A stretch of DNA of 64,000 nucleotides from Io17-Chloro-G2 sp965226915 (GTDB lineage Bacteria > Chloroflexota > Dehalococcoidia > Lucifugimonadales > UBA3495), in NCBI GenBank assembly GCA_965226915.1, contig CBDDEJ010000006.1, positions 248,001-312,000 of the forward strand, in the 5' to 3' direction. A program made the translations under genes and the position numbers. Shown piece after piece: positions 36,863-44,124 of the stretch. Each line of letters begins with the position of its first letter. Position 1 is the first letter of the stretch. Under the pieces are notes generated by a model that made no database searches, had not been told where the DNA came from, and worked only from the letters and a program-made list of their open reading frames with translations.

Positions 36863-37426
36863 CTAAATTTTGGCCACAACCGCCAACAACTCGGATATCG
36901 CCGGCCTCTGGTGGGGCGAGGCGCCGCGAAATTCATAGGCCACTAAGCCATCCTCATCCACCACGAAATCGCCGCCCATTTGCCTCATATCGCTTTCCCC
37001 AAAGTGATACTGGTTTCCACGAGCCAGTAATTTGATGTAGGCCCAAACGGTTCCCGGCGCCAAAATGCTCCAAACGGAGGCCGAGGCCAGGCCGTACGCC
37101 CGGTAGGCGGTCCGTTGGGGATCGGATAGGACGGGGAAAGGAAGTTGCAGTTGCCTGGAGAGTTGCGAGAGCCGTTCCTGAGGTTCGAAGGAGATGGCCA
37201 ACACGGCCGCTCGCATGGTCTCTATTTCCTGGTAATGCCGCCGCAACTGCGACAGGTGTTCCCGTCAAGGGAGTCAAGCAAAATGCCGCAGGAAAACCAG
37301 GATTACCTTATGCCCATTGAACTCGTCCAAAGATAAGATTCGGTCCTCGTGTCCTTCTCCGTCCCAGACAGAAGAGAGTCTGAAACTGGGAGCAGGACGG
37401 CCCAAGAGAGGCCCTCCGGAATCCAA
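36863..37426 (-). CDS. Peroxiredoxin-like (AhpC/TSA-type) protein, candidate selenoprotein with UxxU
   Basis: The frame downstream of TTG 37,246 is a clear Prx-like2 domain, but the family's N-terminal half lies upstream in the same frame across two TGA codons (37,274-37,276 and 37,265-37,267). Reading TGA as selenocysteine gives RPAPSFRLSS, then KVILVFLRHFA-U-LP-U-REHLSQLRRH. The family consensus is VFLRHFGCxFCREHLxQLRR, so both TGA stand exactly at the CxxC cysteines. The rest is intact (AAVLAISFEPQERL, MGGDFVVDEDGLVAYEFRG). The best start is TTG 37,426, 4 nt after the transketolase stop, giving 187 residues. A stem-loop at 37,240-37,253 suits a bacterial SECIS. If TGA is not recoded, the gene is dead by two coincident mutations. 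Confidence 0.75.
37240..37253 (-). promoter_or_regulatory. Possible bacterial SECIS stem-loop
   Basis: On the coding strand GTCGC-AGTT-GCGGC forms five pairs around a four-base loop, extendable by two (CT/GG). It starts 11 nt after the second TGA and 20 nt after the first. A small apical loop with G among its first two bases at this distance agrees with known bacterial SECIS elements. No folding program was run. Confidence 0.45.
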
Positions 37427-37430
37427 CGAG

Positions 37431-38381
37431 CTAACCCCGCTTTCGTTTGATGGCTTTCTCCGCGGCGTTTCTCACGGCTTCAGGAGTCAGTCCGTACTTC
37501 GCCATCAATTCTTCCGGTTTTCCCGACTCTGCGTAACCCCGGAGGGCCACCATCTCGATGGGCGTTGGGTGGTGCTGGCCGATAACCTGCCCGACTATGC
37601 TGCCCAGACCGCCGTGGATGTAATGTTCTTCCGCGGTGACCACCGCGCCCGTCTCCCTGGCGGCCGCCAAGATTGTGTCTTCGTCGGAGGGCTGCAGGGT
37701 ATGCATGTTTACAACACGGGCTTGAATCCCAGATTGAGCCAGCAATTCCGCCGCGTCCAGAGCGACTGACACCATGACCCCCGTGGCTATTATGCCGACG
37801 TCGTTGCCCTGGCGTATCACTTCCGACCGTTCCGGCGTGTACTGATAATCAGGACCGTGGATCACAGGGGTGGCCGCTCGGGCCAGGCGGATATAGATCG
37901 GCCCGTCGTTGACCGCGGCCGCGCGAACCACCTGGGCGGTTTCCACCGAGTCGGAAGGACAAACCACCGTGAATCCCGATAGCGAGCAGGCCAGGGCAAG
38001 GTCTTCAACGGCCTGAGCCGACATTCCGTCTTCGCCGGTTAGAATGCCCGCGTGGGTACACACTAGTTTTAGATTCAGATGGGGCTGGGCCACCAATACG
38101 CGCAACTGGTCAAAGGGCCGTCCAACGCCAAAGACAGAGAAGGTGCTGACAAACGGTATCTGGCCAGACGCCGCCAATCCCGCCCCTACGGCGATCAGGT
38201 TTTGCTCCGACGGCCCGAAGTCGTAGAAACGGTCGGGATATTGGTCACGCCACAGGTGGGTGAATACCGAAACGTTTAGATCGCCGCCTAAGACCACGAT
38301 CTCGGGAAACTCATCGGCCATCGACAATAAGGTGCGGCCGTAGGTTTCCCGGGTGGCTGCCATTTCTCTCTGCGCCGCCAT
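37431..38381 (-). CDS. Transketolase, C-terminal subunit
   Basis: This 316-residue protein carries the pyrimidine-binding and C-terminal domains of transketolase: IVVLGGDLNVSVFTHLW, SEQNLIAVGAGLAASGQIPF VSTFS, HAGILTGEDGMSAQAVEDLA and the distal VVTAEEHYIHGGLGSIVGQV. It pairs with the N-terminal subunit encoded immediately upstream; together they form the thiamine-diphosphate enzyme of the pentose phosphate pathway. Stop TGA and start ATG share one base (38,381), indicating translational coupling. The peroxiredoxin-like gene follows 4 nt after its stop. Confidence 0.93.
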   Translation of the reverse strand: MAAQREMAATRETYGRTLLSMADEFPEIVVLGGDLNVSVFTHLWRDQYPDRFYDFGPSEQNLIAVGAGLAASGQIPFVSTFSVFGVGRPFDQLRVLVAQPHLNLKLVCTHAGILTGEDGMSAQAVEDLALACSLSGFTVVCPSDSVETAQVVRAAAVNDGPIYIRLARAATPVIHGPDYQYTPERSEVIRQGNDVGIIATGVMVSVALDAAELLAQSGIQARVVNMHTLQPSDEDTILAAARETGAVVTAEEHYIHGGLGSIVGQVIGQHHPTPIEMVALRGYAESGKPEELMAKYGLTPEAVRNAAEKAIKRKRG

Positions 38382-39253
38382 CAGGCAAGCTCCTGCATGG
38401 CCTTCTGATACTCTTCTTGATTCGGCGCCCGCCCGTGGAACGCGGGATTGTTCTCCATGAAAGAGACCCCTTTCCCCTTAACAGTGTGGGCTATGATTAC
38501 CGTGGGTTTGGTCCGGCCTCGCTGGGCCCTGGCAATGGCGTCCAGCAGCGGAGGAAATTCATGGCCCGGCGTTTCGATCACACGCCAGCCAAAGGCTCTC
38601 CACTTGGCGGCCAACGGTTCTAGGGTCATGACTTCATCGGTGAACCGGTCATTTTGAATGCGGTTGCGGTCGACTAAGGCGATTAAATTGCCCGCCTTGT
38701 GATGTGACGCCGCCATGGCCGCTTCCCAAATCTCGCCTTCGTCGCACTCGCCGTCCCCCAGGATGGCGTACACCAGGTAGTCTTTGCCAGTCAACCGGGC
38801 GGCAAGAGCGCACCCTAAGGCGAAGGACAATCCCATGCCCAAGGACCCGGAGTTCATCTCCACCCCTGGGGTCATGGGATGGGCATGGCCCTGCAAACGG
38901 CTGTTGATCTTCCTAAAGGTAGAGAGTTCCTCCCGGGGGAAGTAACCGGCTTTGGCCAGCACGGCGTAAAGCCCGGGTGAAGCGTGCCCCTTGCTAAGGA
39001 TCAACCGGTCCCGGTCGGGCCAGCTAGGGTTATCGGGGTCGTGCCGCATGACGCCGAAATACAGGGAAATGAGAATCTCTAGTTCTGAAAGCGAACCACC
39101 GGCGTGGCCGGTGCCCGCATTGTGGATAGTGGTGATGATGTCCCGCCGCAATTCCAGGGCAAGGGCCTGTAGCTCTTCGTTACTATAGCCCGGCTTTCTG
39201 GAACGTGAATCAGCGGATGCGTTATTTTGCGCTCTTGCGGTCGTGGCCAACAT
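38381..39253 (-). CDS. Transketolase, N-terminal subunit
   Basis: The 290-residue protein is the TPP pyrophosphate-binding half of transketolase: HNAGTGHAGGSLSELEILIS, LSKGHASPGLYAVLAKAGYF, SGSLGMGLSFALGCALA and the TPP motif ILGDGECDEGEIWEAAMAA ending in NLIALVDRN. It is the first gene of the unit, with 226 bp of divergent upstream sequence shared with the amidohydrolase. Split transketolases occur in many archaea and in some bacteria including Chloroflexota. About 20 residues before YSNEELQALA are not conserved, so the start may be slightly downstream. Confidence 0.94.
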   Translation of the reverse strand: MLATTARAQNNASADSRSRKPGYSNEELQALALELRRDIITTIHNAGTGHAGGSLSELEILISLYFGVMRHDPDNPSWPDRDRLILSKGHASPGLYAVLAKAGYFPREELSTFRKINSRLQGHAHPMTPGVEMNSGSLGMGLSFALGCALAARLTGKDYLVYAILGDGECDEGEIWEAAMAASHHKAGNLIALVDRNRIQNDRFTDEVMTLEPLAAKWRAFGWRVIETPGHEFPPLLDAIARAQRGRTKPTVIIAHTVKGKGVSFMENNPAFHGRAPNQEEYQKAMQELA

Positions 39254-39479
39254 CTCCCCTTTTTGGGCCGGTCATTCCCAAATCCTCACTTGGTGCTAAC
39301 CGGGATTATTGCTGAATTTGCGTCACCCGATATGAGCCAACCCAGGTTAGCTGGCCCCCTGATCCACGTGCGGCAAATTTTTGAACGAGCAAAATTATAG
39401 GCCCGTCCCTCAGGAGTGTCTAGACGGCAGATTGGCGCCGCCGTGGCGTCGTCATAGGTTGGTTTATAATCAACGCCAT

Positions 39480-40349
39480 ATGAATCAGGTCATCGACAGC
39501 CATTGCCACATTTTCCCCGAGTCTTTTTCCCAAAACCGGTCCGAGATCTCCGGCCGGGATGCGACGTTCTCGGAGCTGTTCTCACCCACCCGCACGGCAG
39601 GAACAGCCCGGAAACAGGCCCGGATGTCCACGTCGGAATCTCTGGTCAAGGCCATGGATAAAGAGGGCGTGGCCCGGTCAGTAGTCATGGGATTGGGCTG
39701 GACCGGCATCGAGCTGGCCCGCGAAGCAAATGACTATATCATCCAATCGGTGGAGAGCCATCCAGGCCGGCTGTTGGGTTTTTGTTCGGTGAACCCCGCA
39801 TGGGGGAAAGAGGCGTTGGCCGAGATCGAGCGTTGTGGGAAGGCGGGGATAAAGGGCATCGGCGAGTTGCATCCCGACACCCAGGGTTTTGATATAGACA
39901 ACGCGGCGGTCTTGGCGCCTTTGATGAACTTGGCAGGCGATCTGGGCATGCCGGTTCTGGTTCACACATCCGAGCCGGTGGGCCACCACTATCCCGGCAA
40001 GGGCCGGACCACCCCCGATAAGACGTACCGGTTCATCGAAAACTTCCCGGACAACACCATCATATGCGCCCATTGGGGCGGAGGGTTGCCCTTCTACGGC
40101 CTCATGCCAGAGGTTTCGAAGATCTTTAAGAATGTCTATTTCGACACTGCGGCATCGCCCCTGTTATACAACCCTCGGATTTTCAAAACAGTGGCCGAAC
40201 TGGTGGGCGCGGAGAGGATCCTCTTCGCCACAGACTTCCCGCTGATCGATCACCGCAGGGCCATCGCTCAAGTGGAAGAAGTCATCGCTCCGGGAAAAGA
40301 GAAGAATGCTATCCTGGGCGGAAACGCAGCCAAGTTGTTCGGGCTTTGA
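39480..40349 (+). CDS. Amidohydrolase 2 family metal-dependent hydrolase
   Basis: From ATG 39,480 the protein starts MNQVIDSHCHIFPESF, with the HxH metal motif of the TIM-barrel amidohydrolase-2 family. Further metal and active-site positions are GIKGIGELHPDTQGF, MPVLVHTSEPVGHHYPGK, NTIICAHWGGGLPFYGL and RILFATDFPLIDHRRA with the last catalytic aspartate. Length 289 residues is normal. Family members decarboxylate or hydrolyse cyclic or aromatic acids; the substrate is unknown. The stop is 35 bp before the glycosylase start. Confidence 0.88.
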   Translation: MNQVIDSHCHIFPESFSQNRSEISGRDATFSELFSPTRTAGTARKQARMSTSESLVKAMDKEGVARSVVMGLGWTGIELAREANDYIIQSVESHPGRLLGFCSVNPAWGKEALAEIERCGKAGIKGIGELHPDTQGFDIDNAAVLAPLMNLAGDLGMPVLVHTSEPVGHHYPGKGRTTPDKTYRFIENFPDNTIICAHWGGGLPFYGLMPEVSKIFKNVYFDTAASPLLYNPRIFKTVAELVGAERILFATDFPLIDHRRAIAQVEEVIAPGKEKNAILGGNAAKLFGL

Positions 40350-40383
40350 AAACGACGAGACAGGAATCGACGAGCGGTGGCAG

Positions 40384-40923
40384 ATGACAGAATTCGACAC
40401 ATTGCCTGACCATTTACAGCCTGGTCTGGACATTGTTCTTGTGGGACTGAATCCGTCGGACTATTCCGTACGGGAAGGGCACTATTTCGCCAATCCCCGT
40501 AACCGGTTTTGGCCGGCATTGAACCGGTCCGGCCTGGTTGGAGAAGAGATGTCTCCAAAGTTGGACGCCAGATTGTTAACCTACGGAATTGGTCTGACCG
40601 ATGTCGTTAAGCGGCCCACACCGCAGGGTTCGGGATTGCGGGCGGCGGACTACCGGCGTTGGGCCCCGGTGCTCAAACAAAAGTTGCTGGAATTCCAACC
40701 AAGAATCGTCTGCTTCCAAGGTGTCATGGGTTATGGACAATACTTGCGCCACGCGGAAGATGCAAAGGAGAAACCCCAGGTTGGACGCCAGACTCGGACC
40801 ATAGGCAGGTCCCAGGTATTCGTGGCGCCCAATCCCAGCCCGGCAAACGCCCAATATTCCCTCGATGATCTGGTTTTCTGGTTACAGGAACTGCGCAACC
40901 TGCTAACGGAGCTTGCCAAGTGA
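40384..40923 (+). CDS. mug: Mismatch-specific uracil/thymine-DNA glycosylase (Mug/TDG type)
   Basis: The 179-residue enzyme removes uracil (and thymine) from mismatches with G. It contains DIVLVGLNPSDYSVREGHYF with the catalytic asparagine of the GLNP motif, ANPRNRFWPALNRSGL, a family-typical YGIGLTDVVKRPT and the closing VFVAPNPSPANAQYS. Start ATG 40,384 was chosen because it begins just before the conserved core; an upstream extension is not conserved. The next gene starts with GTG overlapping its stop by four bases, so the two are translationally coupled. Confidence 0.9.
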   Translation: MTEFDTLPDHLQPGLDIVLVGLNPSDYSVREGHYFANPRNRFWPALNRSGLVGEEMSPKLDARLLTYGIGLTDVVKRPTPQGSGLRAADYRRWAPVLKQKLLEFQPRIVCFQGVMGYGQYLRHAEDAKEKPQVGRQTRTIGRSQVFVAPNPSPANAQYSLDDLVFWLQELRNLLTELAK

Positions 40924-41525
40924 GCACGCGGGCAGGTTACGTCAGGGCCTTCATCGCTGTCGAGGTTCCCCAAACGGCGCGGCAAACCTTAGCCGAGGCT
41001 GTTCGAGAACTGGCCGATCAGACCCCAGGCAACGTCCGTTGGGTTGACGCCCAGGGGATTCACCTGACTCTCAAATTTTTGGGCGACATCCACACACAAG
41101 ACGCGGGCGAGATTATAACGGCTCTGAACTCGCCAGTGCGGCAGGTCTCTCCATTTTCGCTCCAGCTATCCGGCTTGGGCATGTTTCCCAACGCCAGGCG
41201 CCCTAGGGTCCTATGGGCCGGCATCGAAGGCCAACAAGACTCATTGTCGAACCTTCAGCAATGCGTAGAAGGTGTTTTGGTTCAGATGAACCATCCCACG
41301 GAAAGACAGACATTCTCGCCACACCTCACCTTGGGCCGAGTGCGCGATGGAATTTCTCCAGGCGCCCGCCGGCGAATCATCCAAGCCATGTCCGCGGCGT
41401 CACCGGCGTCGATGGTGGTTAGCGAGCCCTGGACCGTTGAGCAAGTCCATCTGTTTCGCACCACCTTCACCCCTCAAGGATCGATCTATACATCAATGGG
41501 CGCTGTCCCTTTGGCGCAAGGGTGA
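40920..41525 (+). CDS. thpR: RNA 2',3'-cyclic phosphodiesterase (2H/LigT family)
   Basis: The 201-residue protein carries both 2H motifs, HLTLKFLGDI and HLTLGRVRDG, about 85 residues apart, and starts with the typical RAFIAVEVP strand. It hydrolyses 2',3'-cyclic phosphate RNA ends. The GTG start overlaps the mug stop (GTGA), and the following glycosylase starts 5 nt after its stop, forming a compact unit with nucleic-acid repair genes. Confidence 0.92.
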   Translation: MSTRAGYVRAFIAVEVPQTARQTLAEAVRELADQTPGNVRWVDAQGIHLTLKFLGDIHTQDAGEIITALNSPVRQVSPFSLQLSGLGMFPNARRPRVLWAGIEGQQDSLSNLQQCVEGVLVQMNHPTERQTFSPHLTLGRVRDGISPGARRRIIQAMSAASPASMVVSEPWTVEQVHLFRTTFTPQGSIYTSMGAVPLAQG

Positions 41526-41529
41526 CCGC

Positions 41530-42465
41530 TTGGTCCAAAAGACGATCCAAAAAACCACCAGGACGATATTCCCCAAGCCGCCCTTCGACTTCGAGCTGAC
41601 CGCGGGGTACCACACCTATTTCCAAGGCCGTTACGGCACAGATTCCTTGGACAACGGCGTGTACCGGCGATTATTAGACCTGGATGGGGACTTGGTGCTG
41701 GCCTCGGTTCGTTCCACGGGGAGCGTGGATTCGCCGCAGCTCGAGGTGGAGCTTCAGAGCCAGGGCTTGTCTGACCACAAGGCAGACGTTGCAACCGGCG
41801 CCGTGGCGTGGCTGTTGGGCGTTGACCAAGAACTGTCCCCGTTTTACGAACAGGCTCGCCAAGACCCACAGATGTCTGCAATCGTCGAGCGATTTCGAGG
41901 TTTGCACCTGCCCCACACCGCCTCGGTCTTTGAAGCCCTGGTGCTGGGGATTCTGGGCCAGCAGATATCCACCAGCGTGGCCCGGGTGATTCGAACCCTA
42001 CTCATCGAAACCTATGGTCCTCAAGAAGTATTTGGCGGAGAGACCTACTTCGCATTTCCTCGCGCTGAAACCCTGGCGGCGGCATCGGTGGAAGAGCTTA
42101 GGGGCATGAAACTAAGCTGGCGCAAAGCCGAATACGTCCATGGAATCGCCGTGGCGGCGTTAGAAGCTCCCGGCCACTATCTGGAAAATTTCCGGGATTT
42201 GGCCGACGATGAAGTGGTCAAGGCGGCCACCGCCCTTCGGGGAATCGGAAACTGGACCGCACAGTGGCTGTTGATCAGAGCTTTAGGTAGGCCCGATGGG
42301 TTGCCCTTGGGCGACTTGGCCCTGAGAAGAGTGGTGTCCCAACTGTACTTTGACAACGTACCGGTGACCGACGCGCAAGTGGAAGATTTCTGCCAACAGT
42401 GGCGGCCCTGGCGGACCTACGCCACCGTCTACTGGTTCACCGCCATGCGCCAGGGCATGGCCTAG
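41530..42465 (+). CDS. DNA-3-methyladenine glycosylase (AlkA-type HhH-GPD)
   Basis: The 311-residue base-excision repair enzyme has an N-terminal AlkA-like beta region (FDFELTAGYHTYFQGRYG), then the HhH-GPD domain: VFEALVLGILGQQISTSVAR, VEELRGMKLSWRKAEYVHGI and ATALRGIGNWTAQWLLIRAL followed by PLGDLALRR with the catalytic aspartate. The start is TTG 41,530, just after the thpR stop; longer readings run inside thpR and are not credible. It excises alkylated purines. Confidence 0.9.
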   Translation: MVQKTIQKTTRTIFPKPPFDFELTAGYHTYFQGRYGTDSLDNGVYRRLLDLDGDLVLASVRSTGSVDSPQLEVELQSQGLSDHKADVATGAVAWLLGVDQELSPFYEQARQDPQMSAIVERFRGLHLPHTASVFEALVLGILGQQISTSVARVIRTLLIETYGPQEVFGGETYFAFPRAETLAAASVEELRGMKLSWRKAEYVHGIAVAALEAPGHYLENFRDLADDEVVKAATALRGIGNWTAQWLLIRALGRPDGLPLGDLALRRVVSQLYFDNVPVTDAQVEDFCQQWRPWRTYATVYWFTAMRQGMA

Positions 42466-42522
42466 GCGAACCGGAAAACTTCCCCCGTTGCCCTCTGGGG
42501 TAAGCCCACTCGGCGCCAGCCC

Positions 42523-43857
42523 CTACCGGAACAGGTTCATCAGCGCTTTGGGGTTGCGGCTTCGGGATAGCTGTTTGACCATCTTCTGAGTCTGTTGGAA
42601 CTGCTTCAATAGCTGGTTGATGTCGTAGGGGGTGGTTCCGCTGCCATCGGCGATACGGCGGCGGCGGCTACCTTTGATTAAGTCTGGATTGTGCCGCTCC
42701 TCGGGTGTCATTGACCGGATGATGGCCTCCACGCGGCCCAACTGGGAATCATCCAGCGAGCCCGCCGGCATCTTTTTGGCCATCTGACCCATTCCGGGGA
42801 TCATCTCCATGATCTGGCTCAGCGAGCCCATCTTTTTAACGCTCTGCAACTGCTGCAGAAAGTCTTCCAGATCGAAGGTGGCCTGACGGAACTTGCGCTC
42901 CATCTCCTTGGCCTGGTCCTCGTCCACCGCTTCCTGGGCCTTTTCTATCAGGGTTAAGACGTCGCCCATAGCCAGGATGCGCGACGCCATGCGGTCGGGG
43001 TAAAACTGCTCCAGTGCGTCGGGACGCTCGCCCATTCCCACGAATTTGATGGGGACCCCGGCCACCCTGGTCACGGAAAGGGCGGCCCCGCCCCGGGCGT
43101 CACCGTCCATCTTGGTCAGGATCAGACCTGTGAGGTCCAGCCGCTGGTGAAACTCCTGGGCGGCATTCACGGCATCTTGGCCGGTCATGGAATCCAGCAC
43201 CAGCATGATTTCATGGGGAGAGATAGCTTTCTTGACTTCTTGGAGCTCCTCCATCAATTCGTCGTCGATGTGGAGACGTCCTCCGGTGTCGACAATGACC
43301 CAATTCACGCCAAGTTGGCGCCCTTTTTCCAAACCGTTCTTGGACACCTGCACAACCGTGGACGACGCCGGGTCTTCGCTATACACAGGAACGTCCAATT
43401 GCCGGCCCAGGGTTTCCAACTGCTGGATTGCCGCGGGACGGCGCAGGTCCGCAGCCACCAACAATGATTTATGGCCTTGGCGCCTCAGGTTCAGGGCTAG
43501 TTTGGCGGCGGTGGTGGTCTTGCCCGAACCCTGGAGGCCGACCAGCATCAGGGCAGTTGTCGCTTGGCTGGAGGGTGTCAGCCGGTGGTCTCCGCCGCTG
43601 AGCAGGGTGGTGAGCTCCTCATGGACGATCTTTACCACCTGCTGCCCGGGAGTCAGGCTTTCCAGCACGTCGTTGCCCAGTGACCGTTCCTTGACAGCGG
43701 CCACGAAATCCCGGGCCACCCTAAAATTGACGTCGGCCTCTAAAAGCGACCGGCGCACCAGCCCCAAAGCCTCGTCGATGTCCTTTTCAGTGAGGCGGCC
43801 CTTGCTGGTAAGCCGAGAGAAGATCCCGGTGAGTTTGTCTGTCAGATTGTCAAACAT
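42523..43857 (-). CDS. ffh: Signal recognition particle protein Ffh
   Basis: The 444-residue SRP GTPase targets nascent membrane proteins to FtsY. It shows an N-domain (MFDNLTDKLTGIFSRLTSKG), G1 VGLQGSGKTTTAAKLAL, VAADLRRPAAIQQLETLG, DTGGRLHIDDELMEEL, TKMDGDARGGAALSV and a methionine-rich M domain with SQIMEMIPGMGQMAKKM that binds 4.5S RNA. Transcribed toward the glycosylase cluster. The 267 bp upstream contain no gene and no SRP RNA that I could identify. Confidence 0.96.
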   Translation of the reverse strand: MFDNLTDKLTGIFSRLTSKGRLTEKDIDEALGLVRRSLLEADVNFRVARDFVAAVKERSLGNDVLESLTPGQQVVKIVHEELTTLLSGGDHRLTPSSQATTALMLVGLQGSGKTTTAAKLALNLRRQGHKSLLVAADLRRPAAIQQLETLGRQLDVPVYSEDPASSTVVQVSKNGLEKGRQLGVNWVIVDTGGRLHIDDELMEELQEVKKAISPHEIMLVLDSMTGQDAVNAAQEFHQRLDLTGLILTKMDGDARGGAALSVTRVAGVPIKFVGMGERPDALEQFYPDRMASRILAMGDVLTLIEKAQEAVDEDQAKEMERKFRQATFDLEDFLQQLQSVKKMGSLSQIMEMIPGMGQMAKKMPAGSLDDSQLGRVEAIIRSMTPEERHNPDLIKGSRRRRIADGSGTTPYDINQLLKQFQQTQKMVKQLSRSRNPKALMNLFR

Positions 43858-44124
43858 CGATCAGTGTCCTTTCTAAGAAGGTTCTCCATATCCTAGCCGT
43901 CATGTTATTGCCAGCGTTTTGAACGAATTGCCGTATATATAACATATCACAGATAGATATTTACTTAGGCACACCAGACGGCGTCCTGGCCCCAAACGCA
44001 TATGCTAAAATGCGATTGCCCGCAGGCGTGAAACAGGTGGGGGGATGAATGCATCGTAGCGGCAGTGTTCGGCGGCGCTCCTCGGTTCCCATTCCCTTGA
44101 ATATCTTGCGGTCAGGTTGATCGC

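Noticed and set aside
36863..37246. Treating the peroxiredoxin-like gene as a complete 127-residue protein from TTG 37,246
   Set aside because: This would leave out the strand and active site of the fold; the upstream frame continues the family sequence through two TGA codons.
43858..44124. 4.5S SRP RNA gene next to ffh
   Set aside because: I could not find the conserved GGAA tetraloop helix with paired flanks; proximity alone is not evidence.
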